A stretch of DNA of 64,000 nt, from contig NZ_BMWH01000015.1 in assembly GCF_014651135.1 (NCBI RefSeq), positions 106,457-170,456 of the forward strand, written 5' to 3'. Source of the stretch: Streptomyces echinoruber. Its GTDB lineage: Bacteria > Actinomycetota > Actinomycetes > Streptomycetales > Streptomycetaceae. Positions 25,177 to 34,163 of this stretch are shown piece by piece (within the stretch, counting starts at the first letter, position 1; each line of letters starts with the position of its first letter). The notes under the pieces are model-generated. The model was not told the DNA's origin. It did not search any database and was given only the letters and a program-made list of their open reading frames with translations. The translations under genes were made by a program, and so were the position numbers.

Positions 25177-26313
25177 GTGGAACACGTCATCGCCCTCGAT
25201 GTGGGCGGCACGGGGATGAAGGCCGCCCTGGTGGGGGTGGACGGCGCCGTGCTGCACCGGGAGCGCCGGGCCACCGGACGCGAACACGGCCCGGACGCCG
25301 TCGTCGAGGCCGTCCTCGGCTTCGCGGCCGACCTGCGCGCCCACGGCGAACGCCGCTTCGGCGTCCCCGCCGCCGCGGCCGGGATCGCCGTCCCCGGCAT
25401 CGTGGACGAGACCCGCGGCATCGCCGCCTACGCCGCCAACCTGGGCTGGCGGGACGTGCCCCTGCGGGACCTGCTGAGCGCGCGGCTGGGCGGGGTACCG
25501 GTGGCCCTCGGCCACGACGTGCGCACCGGCGGCCTCGCCGAGGGCCGGCTCGGCGCGGGCCGGGGCGCACGGCGGTTCCTGTTCGTCGCGCTCGGCACCG
25601 GCGTCGCCGGCGCGATCGGGCTCGACGGCCGGGTGGAGGCCGGCGCCCACGGCTTCGCCGGGGAGATCGGCCACATCGTCGTACGGCCGCGGGGCCTGGC
25701 CTGCCCGTGCGGGCAGCACGGCTGCCTGGAACGGTACGCCTCCGCCGCCGCCGTCGGCCGGGCGTGGGCCGAGGCCGGCGGGGACCCGGACGCGGACGCC
25801 GCCGGCTGCGCCCGGGCGGTGGCCGCCGGGGACGCGCGGGCGCGGGCGGTGTGGCGCACGGCCGTCGACGCGCTCGCCGACGGGCTGGTCACCGCCCTCA
25901 CCCTGCTGGACCCGGCCGTGATCGTCGTCGGCGGGGGACTCGCCGAGGCGGGGGACGTCCTGCTGTCCCCGCTGCGTGCCGCCGTGCGCGACCGCGTCAC
26001 CTTCCAGAAACTGCCCCCCGTGGTCCCCGCCGCCCTCGGCGACGCCGCCGGCTGCCTCGGCGCCGCGCTGCTGGCCCGGGACCTGCTGGACACGGCGGGC
26101 GCGGCGCCCACCCCGGCGGCGGGCACCACGGCCGCCCCGGCGGCGGACGTCACGACCGCCGCCGCTCCCTCGGCGGACGCCGCGCCCGCTCCTGCTCCCG
26201 CTCCCGCGACGGACACCACCCCCGCCCCCGCGACGGACACCGCCGCCTCTCCCTCGGCGGACACCGCCGCCTCCCCCACGACCGCCCCCACTCCCACGAC
26301 TCCCCGGAGGTAA
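25177..26313 (+). CDS. nagK: ROK-family sugar kinase, probable N-acetylglucosamine kinase
   Basis: 378 residues. HVIALDVGGTGMKAALV is the ATP phosphate loop, ALGTGVAGAIGLDGRVEAG and the ROK zinc motif CPCGQHGCLERYAS follow, and EIGHIV holds a sugar-contacting Glu/His. ROK kinases phosphorylate GlcNAc, glucose or fructose. The following nagA gene and the dre-like sites point to GlcNAc. After about residue 307 a 70-residue Ala/Pro/Thr/Ser tail with ADTAASP-like repeats follows, absent from the usual family length of about 310. The GTG start is close to the divergent promoter. Confidence 0.88.
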   Translation: MEHVIALDVGGTGMKAALVGVDGAVLHRERRATGREHGPDAVVEAVLGFAADLRAHGERRFGVPAAAAGIAVPGIVDETRGIAAYAANLGWRDVPLRDLLSARLGGVPVALGHDVRTGGLAEGRLGAGRGARRFLFVALGTGVAGAIGLDGRVEAGAHGFAGEIGHIVVRPRGLACPCGQHGCLERYASAAAVGRAWAEAGGDPDADAAGCARAVAAGDARARAVWRTAVDALADGLVTALTLLDPAVIVVGGGLAEAGDVLLSPLRAAVRDRVTFQKLPPVVPAALGDAAGCLGAALLARDLLDTAGAAPTPAAGTTAAPAADVTTAAAPSADAAPAPAPAPATDTTPAPATDTAASPSADTAASPTTAPTPTTPRR

Positions 26314-26320
26314 CCGCCTG

Positions 26321-27571
26321 ATGGCCAGTGAGCCGAATGGGCCGCAGAGGCAGAGCCCGGCGCCGCACCCCGCGCCCTCGTCCCCGGCGCCGGGCGCCGC
26401 GCGGCCGCGGGCCCGCGCCTCCCGCCCGGCGGCGGGCACGGTGCTGACCGGCGCCCGGGTGGTGCTGCCCACCGGGGTCGTGGACGGCGGGCGCGTCGTG
26501 GTCGACGGCAGCCGCATCGCCGCCGCCGCGCCCGCTCACGCCGAGGTCCTCGACGTGAGCGGCCACTGGGTGGTGCCCGGCTTCGTCGACCTGCACAACC
26601 ACGGCGGCGGCGGCGCCTCCTTCACCTCCGGCGCGGTCGAGGACGTCCTGCGCGGCATCCACACCCACCGCACCCACGGCACCACCACCCTCGTCGCCTC
26701 CACTGTCACCGGCGACATGGACTTCCTGGTGCGGCGGGCCGGGCTGCTGAGCGAGCTGGCCGAGCAGGGCGAGATCGCCGGGATCCACTTCGAGGGGCCG
26801 TTCATCTCCCCGTGCCGCAAGGGCGCGCACGCCGCGGAGCTGCTGCGCGACCCGGACCCGGCGGAGGTGCGCAAACTGATCGACGCCGCGCGCGGGCAGG
26901 CGCGGATGATGACGCTGGCCGCCGAACTGCCGGGCGGCACCGACTCCGTGCGGCTGCTGGCCGACCACGGGGTGATCGCGGCGATCGGGCACACCGACGC
27001 GACGTACGAGCAGACGGTGCGCGCCATCGACGCGGGCGCCACCGTCGCCACCCACCTCTTCAACGCCATGCCGCCGCTCGGCCACCGCTCCCCCGGCCCG
27101 ATCGCCGCCCTCCTGGAGGACGAGCGGGTCACCGTCGAGCTGATCAACGACGGCACCCACCTGCACCCGGCCGCCCTCCAGCTCGCCTTCCACCACGCGG
27201 GGGCCGGCCGGGTGGCGTTCATCACGGACGCGATGGACGCGGCCGGCTTCGGCGACGGCCGCTACATGCTCGGCCCGCTGGAGGTCGAGGTCGCCGACGG
27301 CGTGGCCCGGCTGGTTCAGGGCGGGTCGATCGCCGGCTCCACCCTCACCCTGGACCGCGTCTTCCGGCGGGCGGTGACCGTCGACCGGCTGCCCGTCGAG
27401 GACGTCGTCGCGGCCCTGTCGGCCACCCCGGCCCGGCTGCTCGGCCTGGCGGACCGCATCGGCTCCCTGGAGCCGGGCAAGGACGCCGACCTCGTGGTCC
27501 TGGACGGCGACTTCCGGGTGACGGGCGTGATGCGGCGGGGTGAATGGGTGGTCGATCCCCAACTGGGTTGA
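26321..27571 (+). CDS. nagA: N-acetylglucosamine-6-phosphate deacetylase
   Basis: 416 residues, amidohydrolase superfamily. VVPGFVDLHNHGGGGASF carries the metal-binding HxH-type site, IHFEGPFIS the metal Glu, IGHTDATYEQT and THLFNAMPPLGHR the metal His residues, and ITDAMDAAG the catalytic Asp. It removes acetate from GlcNAc-6-P after NagK. GGAGG lies 10 nt before the ATG at 26321, 7 bp after the nagK stop. The first 37 residues (rich in Pro/Ser/Ala) are a disordered extension not seen in typical NagA. Confidence 0.95.
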   Translation: MASEPNGPQRQSPAPHPAPSSPAPGAARPRARASRPAAGTVLTGARVVLPTGVVDGGRVVVDGSRIAAAAPAHAEVLDVSGHWVVPGFVDLHNHGGGGASFTSGAVEDVLRGIHTHRTHGTTTLVASTVTGDMDFLVRRAGLLSELAEQGEIAGIHFEGPFISPCRKGAHAAELLRDPDPAEVRKLIDAARGQARMMTLAAELPGGTDSVRLLADHGVIAAIGHTDATYEQTVRAIDAGATVATHLFNAMPPLGHRSPGPIAALLEDERVTVELINDGTHLHPAALQLAFHHAGAGRVAFITDAMDAAGFGDGRYMLGPLEVEVADGVARLVQGGSIAGSTLTLDRVFRRAVTVDRLPVEDVVAALSATPARLLGLADRIGSLEPGKDADLVVLDGDFRVTGVMRRGEWVVDPQLG

Positions 27572-27715
27572 TCCGTCCGCCCGTCGGGAGCAGTGGCCGA
27601 GGCGTGGACTGGGCCGTACCCCGGTGTCTTTGGCATGATCGAGCCACCGGGGCGGCGGCACCGGTACGTCTCGTGACTCTCGGCAAGCGCATGCACTCGG
27701 GGGAGGTCGGCCCAG

Positions 27716-28645
27716 GTGATCCTCACGGTCACGCTGAACACCGCTCTCGACATCACCCACCGCGTCCCGGCCCTGCGCCCCCACGCCTCGCACCGGGTGA
27801 CGGAGGTGATCGAGCGGCCCGGCGGCAAGGGCGTCAACGTCGCCCGCGTGCTCGTCGCCCTCGGTCACGAGGTGACGGTCACCGGTTTCGCGGGCGGCGC
27901 CACCGGCCGCGTCCTGCGCGACCGGCTGGCCGGCACGCCGGGCCTGGTGGACGCGCTCGTCGAGGTCACCGGCGCCACCCGCCGCACGGTCACCGTCGTC
28001 GAGGACCGCACCGGCCAGGTCACCTGCTTCAACGAGCCCGGCCCGCTCATCGCCCCGGACGAGTGGGCCGCCTTCCAGGAGCGGTACGAGCACCTGCTGG
28101 GCTCGGCCGCGGCGGTGGCCCTGTGCGGCAGCCTCCCGCCCGGGGTTCCGGTCAACGCCTACGCGGGCCTGGTCCGCGCCGCCCGCGCCGCGGACGTCCC
28201 CGTCCTGCTGGACACCGGCGGCGAGCCGCTGCGCCGCGCGGTCGCCGCCCGCCCCGACGTGATCAAACCCAACGCCGACGAGCTCGCCGAGCTGACCGGC
28301 GCCCACGAGCCGGTCCGGGCCGCCCAGGACGCCCGCCGCCGCGGCGCCCGCGCGGTCGTCGCCTCCCTCGGCCCCGAGGGCCTCCTCGCCACCACCTCCG
28401 AGGGCCGGTGGCGCGCCACCCCGCCGGCGCCCCTGGCGGGCCATCCGACCGGCGCGGGCGACTCCGTCGTCGCGGGCCTGCTGTCCGGCCTGGCCGACCA
28501 CCTGCCCTGGCCGGACCGCCTGGTCCGCGCCACCGCCCTGTCCGCCGCGACCGTGGCGGCCCCGGCGGCGGGCGAGTTCGACCGGCGGACGTACGAGGAA
28601 CTGCTGGGCCGGGTGTCGGTGACGGAACTGGCGAGCGCGGCGTGA
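27716..28645 (+). CDS. PfkB-family kinase, probable 1-phosphofructokinase type
   Basis: 309 residues, ribokinase fold. ILTVTLNTALDITHRVP at the start, RPGGKGVNVARVL and the catalytic HPTGAGDSVVAGLLSGL (Asp base). VIKPNADELAELTG is typical of 1-phosphofructokinase and tagatose-6-phosphate kinases (hexose-phosphate kinases). The GTG at 27716 follows GGGGGAGG. It sits just after nagKA and may feed GlcNAc-derived or other sugar phosphates to glycolysis; the exact substrate is not clear. A 144-bp gap with its own promoter region separates it from nagA. Confidence 0.88.
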   Translation: MILTVTLNTALDITHRVPALRPHASHRVTEVIERPGGKGVNVARVLVALGHEVTVTGFAGGATGRVLRDRLAGTPGLVDALVEVTGATRRTVTVVEDRTGQVTCFNEPGPLIAPDEWAAFQERYEHLLGSAAAVALCGSLPPGVPVNAYAGLVRAARAADVPVLLDTGGEPLRRAVAARPDVIKPNADELAELTGAHEPVRAAQDARRRGARAVVASLGPEGLLATTSEGRWRATPPAPLAGHPTGAGDSVVAGLLSGLADHLPWPDRLVRATALSAATVAAPAAGEFDRRTYEELLGRVSVTELASAA

Positions 28646-28800
28646 GACGGGCGGGCGGCCGCTTCCCGCACGGCCTCCTCGGGCCTTCGCGCACCCTCCC
28701 CCTTTGCGCACCCTCCCCTTGTGAGCCTCCCCTTGTGAGCCTCCACGGCCTCCGCGGGCCTTCGTGAAGCTCTCCGCGCGGTCGCCGGAGTGCGGTGTCT

Positions 28801-28830
28801 CCGGCCCCCGCGCCTCGGCGCGGGGGCCGG
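28801..28830. terminator. Bidirectional terminator between pfkB-type and CBM genes
   Basis: CCGGCCCCCGCGC and GCGCGGGGGCCGG form a perfect 13-bp stem with a CTCG loop, between two convergent genes. Short repeats of gcgcaccctcccc and gtgagcctcccc units precede it (28688-28745). Confidence 0.9.
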
Positions 28831-28839
28831 GCGCCGGGC

Positions 28840-29799
28840 TCAGCCGCTCGACCTGACCCAGCCCTTGACCAGCCACAACTGGTCGAGGTTGGCGTCGCAC
28901 TGGTTGCCCTGCTCACAAGAGATCTTGATGGTGTTCGTCCCCTTGTTGAGCCGGATCCAGTTGAAGGTCTTCGTCCAGCCCTTCTCGTAGTCGCCCTCGG
29001 GGGCGTTCGCCCAGTTCTTCAGCTTCACCGGCGTGGTGGAGGGCGTGCCGTTGACCGTGAGGGTGGCCGTGCCGTCCTTGCCCGGCACGCCGTAGGTGAG
29101 GAACAGCGTGTAGTCGCCGTCCTCGGGGATGCCATTGACGTTCCAGGTCACCGAGGCGCCCACCTGGTTGAACCCGGTCACGTACACCCCGCCGTCGGCC
29201 TTGGCGCCCTTGACGTCGGAGGCGGCGGTCGCGCCCCCTTCCAGTCGCAGCGCCTTCGCGTCGATCTTCGGCAGTTCCTCCTGGGCGCCCGGGCCGCTGC
29301 TCGCGGTCGAGCCGGGGGAGGCGCTCTGGGACGTGCGCGGGGTCGTGCCGCCGGAGGCGGTGTCCTTGCCGTCGTCGGAGTCGCTGCCGGCCATGGCGAC
29401 GGCGATGCCGACGACGACGGCGGCGACGACGGCGATGGCGCCGATGAGGAGGCCCTTGGTGTTGGGGCCGCGGCCCCGGCCGCCGCCGTGGCCGGACGGC
29501 ATGGGGGTGCGGGCGGTGGGGGCGCCGCCGGGGAGCGTCTCGGGTGCCGCGTAGTGGGCGCTGGAGGCGTTCTGACGGCCGTACGGGCCCTGCTGGGGCG
29601 GCGCGGCCTGCTGCCCGTACGGCGCCTGCTGCGGCTGCCCGTACTGGCGCTCGCCGACCGTGCGGACCCTGCTGACCGAGTGCGGGTAGCCGTAGCCGCC
29701 GGACGGCGGCTGGGCGCCCTTCGCCTGCCCGTCGGCGTACAGGTAGCCGAACGGGTCGTCGTCCTCGGGCGTGCTCGCGCCGTTGTTGCCGGGCGTCAT
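28840..29799 (-). CDS. Membrane-anchored carbohydrate-binding module protein
   Basis: 319 residues. The N-terminal 115 residues are Gly/Gln/Pro/Tyr-rich and cytoplasmic (QYGQPQQAPYGQQ). One membrane helix follows (LLIGAIAVVAAVVVGIAVAM, about 117-136), then a Ser/Thr linker. The C-terminal 140 residues form a CBM35/CBM6-like beta-sandwich (YTLFLTYGVPGKDGTATLTV, FNWIRLNKGTNTIKISCEQ, with two Cys). It is probably displayed on the cell surface and binds glycans; no enzymatic domain is present. It lies upstream of none of its strand mates, before cdgB. Confidence 0.85.
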   Translation of the reverse strand: MTPGNNGASTPEDDDPFGYLYADGQAKGAQPPSGGYGYPHSVSRVRTVGERQYGQPQQAPYGQQAAPPQQGPYGRQNASSAHYAAPETLPGGAPTARTPMPSGHGGGRGRGPNTKGLLIGAIAVVAAVVVGIAVAMAGSDSDDGKDTASGGTTPRTSQSASPGSTASSGPGAQEELPKIDAKALRLEGGATAASDVKGAKADGGVYVTGFNQVGASVTWNVNGIPEDGDYTLFLTYGVPGKDGTATLTVNGTPSTTPVKLKNWANAPEGDYEKGWTKTFNWIRLNKGTNTIKISCEQGNQCDANLDQLWLVKGWVRSSG

Positions 29800-29919
29800 C
29801 CCTAGGTGCTCCTCAACAGGTGCGGGGTCGGATGCGGTCGGTTCGTAGAAAGGCGAGCCTACCCGCTCCGACTGCCCCGAACGGGTGACCCGGATCGCAC
29901 CAACCCCCCGACCCGGGTG

Positions 29920-31602
29920 TTATCCGGCACGCCGGTGCTGCCTGGGACGAGATCGTTTCTCGACGTACATCCGTTCGTCAGCCGACTTCAACACTTCGTC
30001 CGCGGTCATTCCACAGTGTGCCCACCCGATGCCGAAGCTGGCGCCGACGCGGACGGCGCGTCCCTCGGCGCGGATGGGCTGGATGATCTCGTTGCGCAGG
30101 CGCACGGCGAGGTCCTGCGCGTCGGCCCAGCCGAGCCCGTCGGCGAGGATGACGAACTCGTCGCCGCCGAGCCGGGCCACGGTGTCGCCCTCGCGCACGG
30201 CGTTGCTCAGGCGGCGGGCCACCTCGATCAGGACGGCGTCGCCGGCGTTGTGCCCGAACCGGTCGTTGATCGACTTGAATCCGTCGAGGTCGCAGAAGAG
30301 CACCGCGAGCCCCTTGGTGCCGTCGTCGCGGTCCAGGGAGGGGGCGACGGTGTGCACGTGGTGGTCGTAGGCGTCGTACGGCTCCCCGCCGCCCGGCCCG
30401 CCCGCGGTGAGGTCGGCGAAGTCGAAGGGGTGGCCGTCGGCCCCGGACCCGGGGTGGCCGTGGGCGGCGTCCAGGGCGGCCGGCTCGTCCGGGTAGGGGG
30501 AGGTCTGGGGGCGCTTGCAGAGGCGGGCGGAGAGGCGGGCGCGCAGCTCGGCGGAGTTCGGCAGCCCGGTGAGGGAGTCGTGCGAGGCGCGGTGGGCGAG
30601 CTGCAGCTCGCGGCGCTTGCGTTCCTCTATGTCCTCGACGTGGGTGAGGAGGAAGCGGGGGCCGTCGGCGGCGTCGGCGACGACGGAGTTGCGCAGGGAG
30701 ACCCAGACGTAGGTGCCGTCGCGGCGGCCCAGGCGCAGCTCGGCGCGACCGCCCTCGGCGGAGGTGCGCAGCAAGGTGCCTATGTCCTCGGGGTGGACGA
30801 GGTCGGCGAAGGAGTAGCGGCGTATCGCGGAGGCGGGGCGGCCCAGCAGGCGGCACAGGGCGTCGTTGCTGCGCAGGATGCGGCCGTGCTGCTCGCCGCC
30901 CATCTCGGCGATGGCCATGCCGGAGGGCGCGTACTCGAAGGCCTGCCGGAAGCTCTCCTCGCTGGCGCGCAGCGCCTGCTGCTCGCGCTCCAGGCGGACC
31001 AGGGCGCGCTGCATGTTGGCCCGCAGCCGGGCGTTGGAGATGGCGATGGCGGCCTGGAAGGCGTACATCTGCAGCGCCTCGCGGCCCCACGCGCCGGGGC
31101 GGCGCCCGCTGCGCGGGCGGTCGACGCTGATCACGCCGATCAGCTCGCGGTGCTGCCCGTCGGCGGCGCCCTGCGAGTACATGGGGGCGTAGAGGCGGTC
31201 GGCGGGGTGCCACTCGTCCTCGTAGCGCGGCAGGGGCCCCTCGGTGTACCACTGCGGGACGTCGTCGTCGTCCAGCACCCAGCCCTCGGTGTGCGGGATG
31301 AACCGCAGGTCGCCCCAGGCCTCGCCCATGTTCAGCCGGCGCTCCCAGGACTCGCGGGAGCCGACCCGGCCGGTGATGAGGGCTTCGGCGGCGGGGTTCC
31401 CGGCGACGGCGGCGACGACCAGGTCGCCGTCCGGGCGGACCAGGTTGACGCAGGCCAGCTCGTACCCGAGACCGCTCACCACGCCGTCGGCCACGCGCTG
31501 CAGGGTGTCGGCCAGGCTGCGGGCGGTGTTCATCTCCGCCACGGCCTGATGCAACTGTCTCAGGGCCGCCAGCCGGACGTACGGCTCCGACTCGGTCTCC
31601 AT
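29920..31602 (-). CDS. cdgB: Diguanylate cyclase with GAF and PAS sensor domains (CdgB-like)
   Basis: 560 residues: GAF (about 1-170), PAS/PAC (about 190-320, SEESFRQAFEYAPSGMAIAE) and GGDEF (about 340-540). The catalytic RLGGDEFVIL is intact, and a REGD (RxxD) product-inhibition site stands five residues before GGDEF, so the enzyme should make c-di-GMP and be feedback-limited. A 50-residue low-complexity loop interrupts the start of the cyclase domain. The ATG at 31602 is preceded by GGGGGAGGG. In S. coelicolor the orthologue (SCO4281) controls development and is a BldD target. Confidence 0.95.
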   Translation of the reverse strand: METESEPYVRLAALRQLHQAVAEMNTARSLADTLQRVADGVVSGLGYELACVNLVRPDGDLVVAAVAGNPAAEALITGRVGSRESWERRLNMGEAWGDLRFIPHTEGWVLDDDDVPQWYTEGPLPRYEDEWHPADRLYAPMYSQGAADGQHRELIGVISVDRPRSGRRPGAWGREALQMYAFQAAIAISNARLRANMQRALVRLEREQQALRASEESFRQAFEYAPSGMAIAEMGGEQHGRILRSNDALCRLLGRPASAIRRYSFADLVHPEDIGTLLRTSAEGGRAELRLGRRDGTYVWVSLRNSVVADAADGPRFLLTHVEDIEERKRRELQLAHRASHDSLTGLPNSAELRARLSARLCKRPQTSPYPDEPAALDAAHGHPGSGADGHPFDFADLTAGGPGGGEPYDAYDHHVHTVAPSLDRDDGTKGLAVLFCDLDGFKSINDRFGHNAGDAVLIEVARRLSNAVREGDTVARLGGDEFVILADGLGWADAQDLAVRLRNEIIQPIRAEGRAVRVGASFGIGWAHCGMTADEVLKSADERMYVEKRSRPRQHRRAG

Positions 31603-31675
31603 GTTCGCCCTCCCCCCGAGACCTCGCAGCGAATCAAGGGTTCTCCGCCACTGAATCACAGCGCGAAGCCCACTC

Positions 31676-31690
31676 GGTACACAGGGTCAA
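31676..31690 (-). promoter_or_regulatory. BldD-type operator upstream of cdgB
   Basis: GGTACACAGGGTCAA fits the BldD consensus (nTnACnC[A/T]GnGTnAn) at eight of nine fixed positions, missing only the leading T. It lies 74 bp before the cdgB start. BldD with bound c-di-GMP repressing a c-di-GMP synthase would close a feedback loop. Confidence 0.65.
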
Positions 31691-31797
31691 CAATTCTCGC
31701 CCCTTGTGACTCAAGTCACAGCCAAACGTGAGCAATTGGGCGGAGTTTCTGCGTTTTTCCTGTGTGTTTCCTGAACACAAATGGTGTGTCCCGTGGC

Positions 31798-31870
31798 ACG
31801 GCACGCACCGCTCCACGCCCGGCGCGCACCGTTCCACGCCCAGCGCGCACCGTTCCACGCCCGGTGCGCC
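31798..31870 (+). repeat. Tandem 21-bp repeats upstream of the flavin reductase gene
   Basis: Three to four copies of a gcgcaccgttccacgcccg unit with single changes. Confidence 0.85.
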
Positions 31871-32029
31871 CGGTGTGTGCCGTACGGTACGCCTCTGGTC
31901 CTAGGTCCTGCCCGGGACCGGGGCCCGATGCGGCGGCCGTGACCCGGAGATTAGCGTTTCCCCGTGTTCGACTCCGCTCCCGCTTCGATCCAGACACTCC
32001 CTTCCGCCGCTCGTGGGCATGCTGAGGGG

Positions 32030-32548
32030 GTGAGCCACGACGAGTTCCGCGCCGCCCTGTCCCGCCTGGCCGCCGGCGTGGTCCTGGTGACCGCGCAGGA
32101 GCCGCCGCTCGACCCGGACGACCCGACGGCGCCGAGCGGCGAGGACGCCGGCATGACCGCCACCGCGTTCCTGTCCGTCTCCCTGGACCCGCCGCTGGTC
32201 CTGGTCAGCCTGCGGGCGGGCTCCCGCATGGACGACCTGCTCGCCGAACAGCCCCTGTGGGCGGTGTCCGTCCTCTCCGAGAGCCAGCGCCACATCGCCG
32301 GCCGTTTCGCCATGAAGGGCCGCGTCAGCGACCGCCTGCTGTTCGAGGAGATCCCCCACGTCCGCGGCGAGGTCACCGGCGCGCCCCTGGTGGGCGGCGC
32401 CCTCGCCACACTGGAGTGCCGCACCGAGCAGCGGGTGCCGGCCGGCGACCACACCCTCGTCATCGGCCGGGTCCTCACCACATCGCTGCCGAGCGCGGAC
32501 GGGGAGCCGCTGCTGTACTTCCGGGGCCGCTACCGGCAGTTGGGGTGA
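32030..32548 (+). CDS. Flavin reductase-like (FMN-binding) protein
   Basis: 172 residues with the flavin-reductase fold: FRAALSRLAAGVVLVTA, the TATAFLSVSLDPPLVLVSL flavin-binding strand-loop, and C-terminal HTLVIGRVL and PLLYFRGRYRQLG. Such proteins reduce FMN for partner monooxygenases or act as stand-alone flavoproteins. The GTG at 32030 gives the usual family N-terminus (SHDEFRAAL), although AGGGG abuts it. A GTG at 31964 in the same frame is the alternative, adding 22 residues. No partner oxygenase lies nearby. Confidence 0.85.
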   Translation: MSHDEFRAALSRLAAGVVLVTAQEPPLDPDDPTAPSGEDAGMTATAFLSVSLDPPLVLVSLRAGSRMDDLLAEQPLWAVSVLSESQRHIAGRFAMKGRVSDRLLFEEIPHVRGEVTGAPLVGGALATLECRTEQRVPAGDHTLVIGRVLTTSLPSADGEPLLYFRGRYRQLG

Positions 32549-32599
32549 GGCCCCCGGGCGGCCGCCCGGCCGACGGCCGCCCGGACTTTGCGTGCGGCC

Positions 32600-32715
32600 A
32601 CGGTCCGCGCCCGATCGCGGTCTGCGCCCGGTCGTAGTCTGTGCTCGATCGCGGTCTGCATCCGACCGCGGTCTGCATCCGACCGCGCTCTACGTAGCGG
32701 TCGCGGTCTACGTCC
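32600..32715. repeat. Tandem 17-18-bp repeats between the flavin reductase and arfB genes
   Basis: About six imperfect copies of a gaccgcggtctgcatcc unit, at the convergent gene ends and partly inside the arfB 3' end. Confidence 0.8.
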
Positions 32716-33148
32716 AGTCGCGCGCGGAGCGCCCCCGTTTGGTTTCCGCGCGCCGCTTCTTCTCCCGCAGCCGGCGCTCGTTGACGCCGCGCGGGACGCG
32801 GGTCGGCCTGCGGGGCTTGGGCGGGGGCGCGGTGGCCTCGGCGAGGAGGGCGGCCAGGCGTACGACCGCGGCCTCCCGGTTGCGCCACTGGGAACGGTGC
32901 TCGCAGGCGCGCACGGCGACGACCCCGCCGTCGACGAGCCGGCCGGCCAGCCGCTGCAGGGCGCGCCGCTTCCACACCTCGGGCAGCGCCTCGGTGCGGG
33001 CGAGGTCGAAGCGCACCTCGACCTGCGAGTCGGTGGTGTTGACGTGCTGCCCGCCGGGTCCCGAGGACCGCGAGAAGCGCCACGTCAGCTCCGACTCGGG
33101 CAGGGTGACGGAACCGCGGATGACGTAGGGACCGGACATGCCGTCCAT
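32708..33148 (-). CDS. arfB: Ribosome-rescue peptidyl-tRNA hydrolase ArfB
   Basis: 146 residues. RSSGPGGQHVNTTDSQVEV carries the release-factor GGQ catalytic loop, and the C-terminal tail is basic (RLREKKRRAETKRGR), as needed to enter the empty mRNA channel of stalled ribosomes. It frees nascent chains from non-stop complexes. The start is uncertain between ATG 33148 and ATG 33139; no strong ribosome site is seen for either. The 3' end runs into the tandem repeats at 32600-32715. Confidence 0.9.
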   Translation of the reverse strand: MDGMSGPYVIRGSVTLPESELTWRFSRSSGPGGQHVNTTDSQVEVRFDLARTEALPEVWKRRALQRLAGRLVDGGVVAVRACEHRSQWRNREAAVVRLAALLAEATAPPPKPRRPTRVPRGVNERRLREKKRRAETKRGRSARDWT

Positions 33149-33406
33149 GTTCCCGGCCCCGCCAGGTCCACGTCACTCGTTTTTCGGCCCGGCGGGGCGG
33201 ACCCGGTGGAATGGCCCCGGTGGAGCGGGCGCGGCGGGGCGGGCTGCGGCAGGGCTCGGCGGGCAGCGGCAGGGCTCGGTAAAAAAGGTAAAGCGAACAG
33301 GAACCATGGCGACGTCGCCCGGCGTTCATGAGGGTGACGGTAGCTTCGACCCAGTGCGAAGCCCGCACGTCCGTCGTAGGAAACGAGGGAAGGGACTCCC
33401 GACACC

Positions 33407-33982
33407 ATGGCTGTAAGCCTGTCCAAGGGCGGCAACGTCTCGCTCACCAAGGAAGCTCCGGGCCTGACCGCCGTCACCGTGGGCCTCGGCTGGGACGTCC
33501 GCACCACCACCGGCACGGACTTCGACCTCGACGCGTCCGCGATCGCGGTGAACGCGCAGGGCAAGGTCTACTCCGACCAGCACTTCGTGTTCTTCAACAA
33601 CCGCCAGAGCCCGGACGGCACCATCGTCCACACCGGTGACAACCGCACCGGCGAGGGCGCCGGCGACGACGAGCAGATCAACGTCAACCTCTCCGCCCTC
33701 CCGGCCGACATCGACAAGGTCGTCTTCCCCGTCTCCATCTACGACGCGGAGAACCGCGGGCAGAACTTCGGCCAGGTCCGCAACGCCTACATCCGCATCG
33801 TCAACCAGGCCGGCGGCACCGAGATCGCGCGCTACGACCTGTCCGAGGACGCCGCCACCGAGACCGCCATGATCTTCGGCGAGCTGTACCGCAACGGCGC
33901 GGAGTGGAAGTTCCGCGCGGTCGGCCAGGGCTACGCCTCGGGCCTGGCGGGCATCGCCCAGGACTTCGGCGTCAACGTCTGA
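33407..33982 (+). CDS. TerD-family protein
   Basis: 191 residues, a single TerD domain. AVSLSKGGNVSLTKEAPGL is the start, DFDLDASAIAVN and GDNRTGEGAGDDEQINVNL contain the calcium-binding acidic residues, and RNAYIRIVNQAGGTEIARYDL is conserved. TerD proteins bind Ca2+ and take part in tellurite and phage or stress responses. Here it is a lone gene, not a ter operon. The sequence AAGGGACTCCCGACACC precedes the ATG. Confidence 0.95.
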   Translation: MAVSLSKGGNVSLTKEAPGLTAVTVGLGWDVRTTTGTDFDLDASAIAVNAQGKVYSDQHFVFFNNRQSPDGTIVHTGDNRTGEGAGDDEQINVNLSALPADIDKVVFPVSIYDAENRGQNFGQVRNAYIRIVNQAGGTEIARYDLSEDAATETAMIFGELYRNGAEWKFRAVGQGYASGLAGIAQDFGVNV

Positions 33983-34012
33983 GACACCCGCACGTACACG
34001 TTCACGGCCGGA

Positions 34013-34037
34013 CGGGGCCCCGGCGACCGGGGCCCCG
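34013..34037 (+). terminator. terD terminator
   Basis: CGGGGCCCCGG and CCGGGGCCCCG (11-bp perfect) with a CGA loop, 31 bp after the stop. Confidence 0.85.
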
Positions 34038-34163
34038 CCGACCGGGCCGCCGCGGACAGGACGCCGGGCACGGGCACCGGGGCCACGGCGCAGAAAGGTA
34101 CGGCGCGGGCAGAAAGGTGCGGCGCGGAGAGGCACGGCAGCGCGGAGAGACACGGCGGCCGGG

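Noticed and set aside
31705..31720. TGTGACTCAAGTCACA as a second BldD box
   Set aside because: The arm spacing is one base too long for the BldD consensus; it is kept only as an unexplained palindrome.
33407..33982. Part of a tellurite-resistance (ter) operon
   Set aside because: Only one TerD gene is present, with no TerC, TerB or TerZ neighbours and its own terminator.
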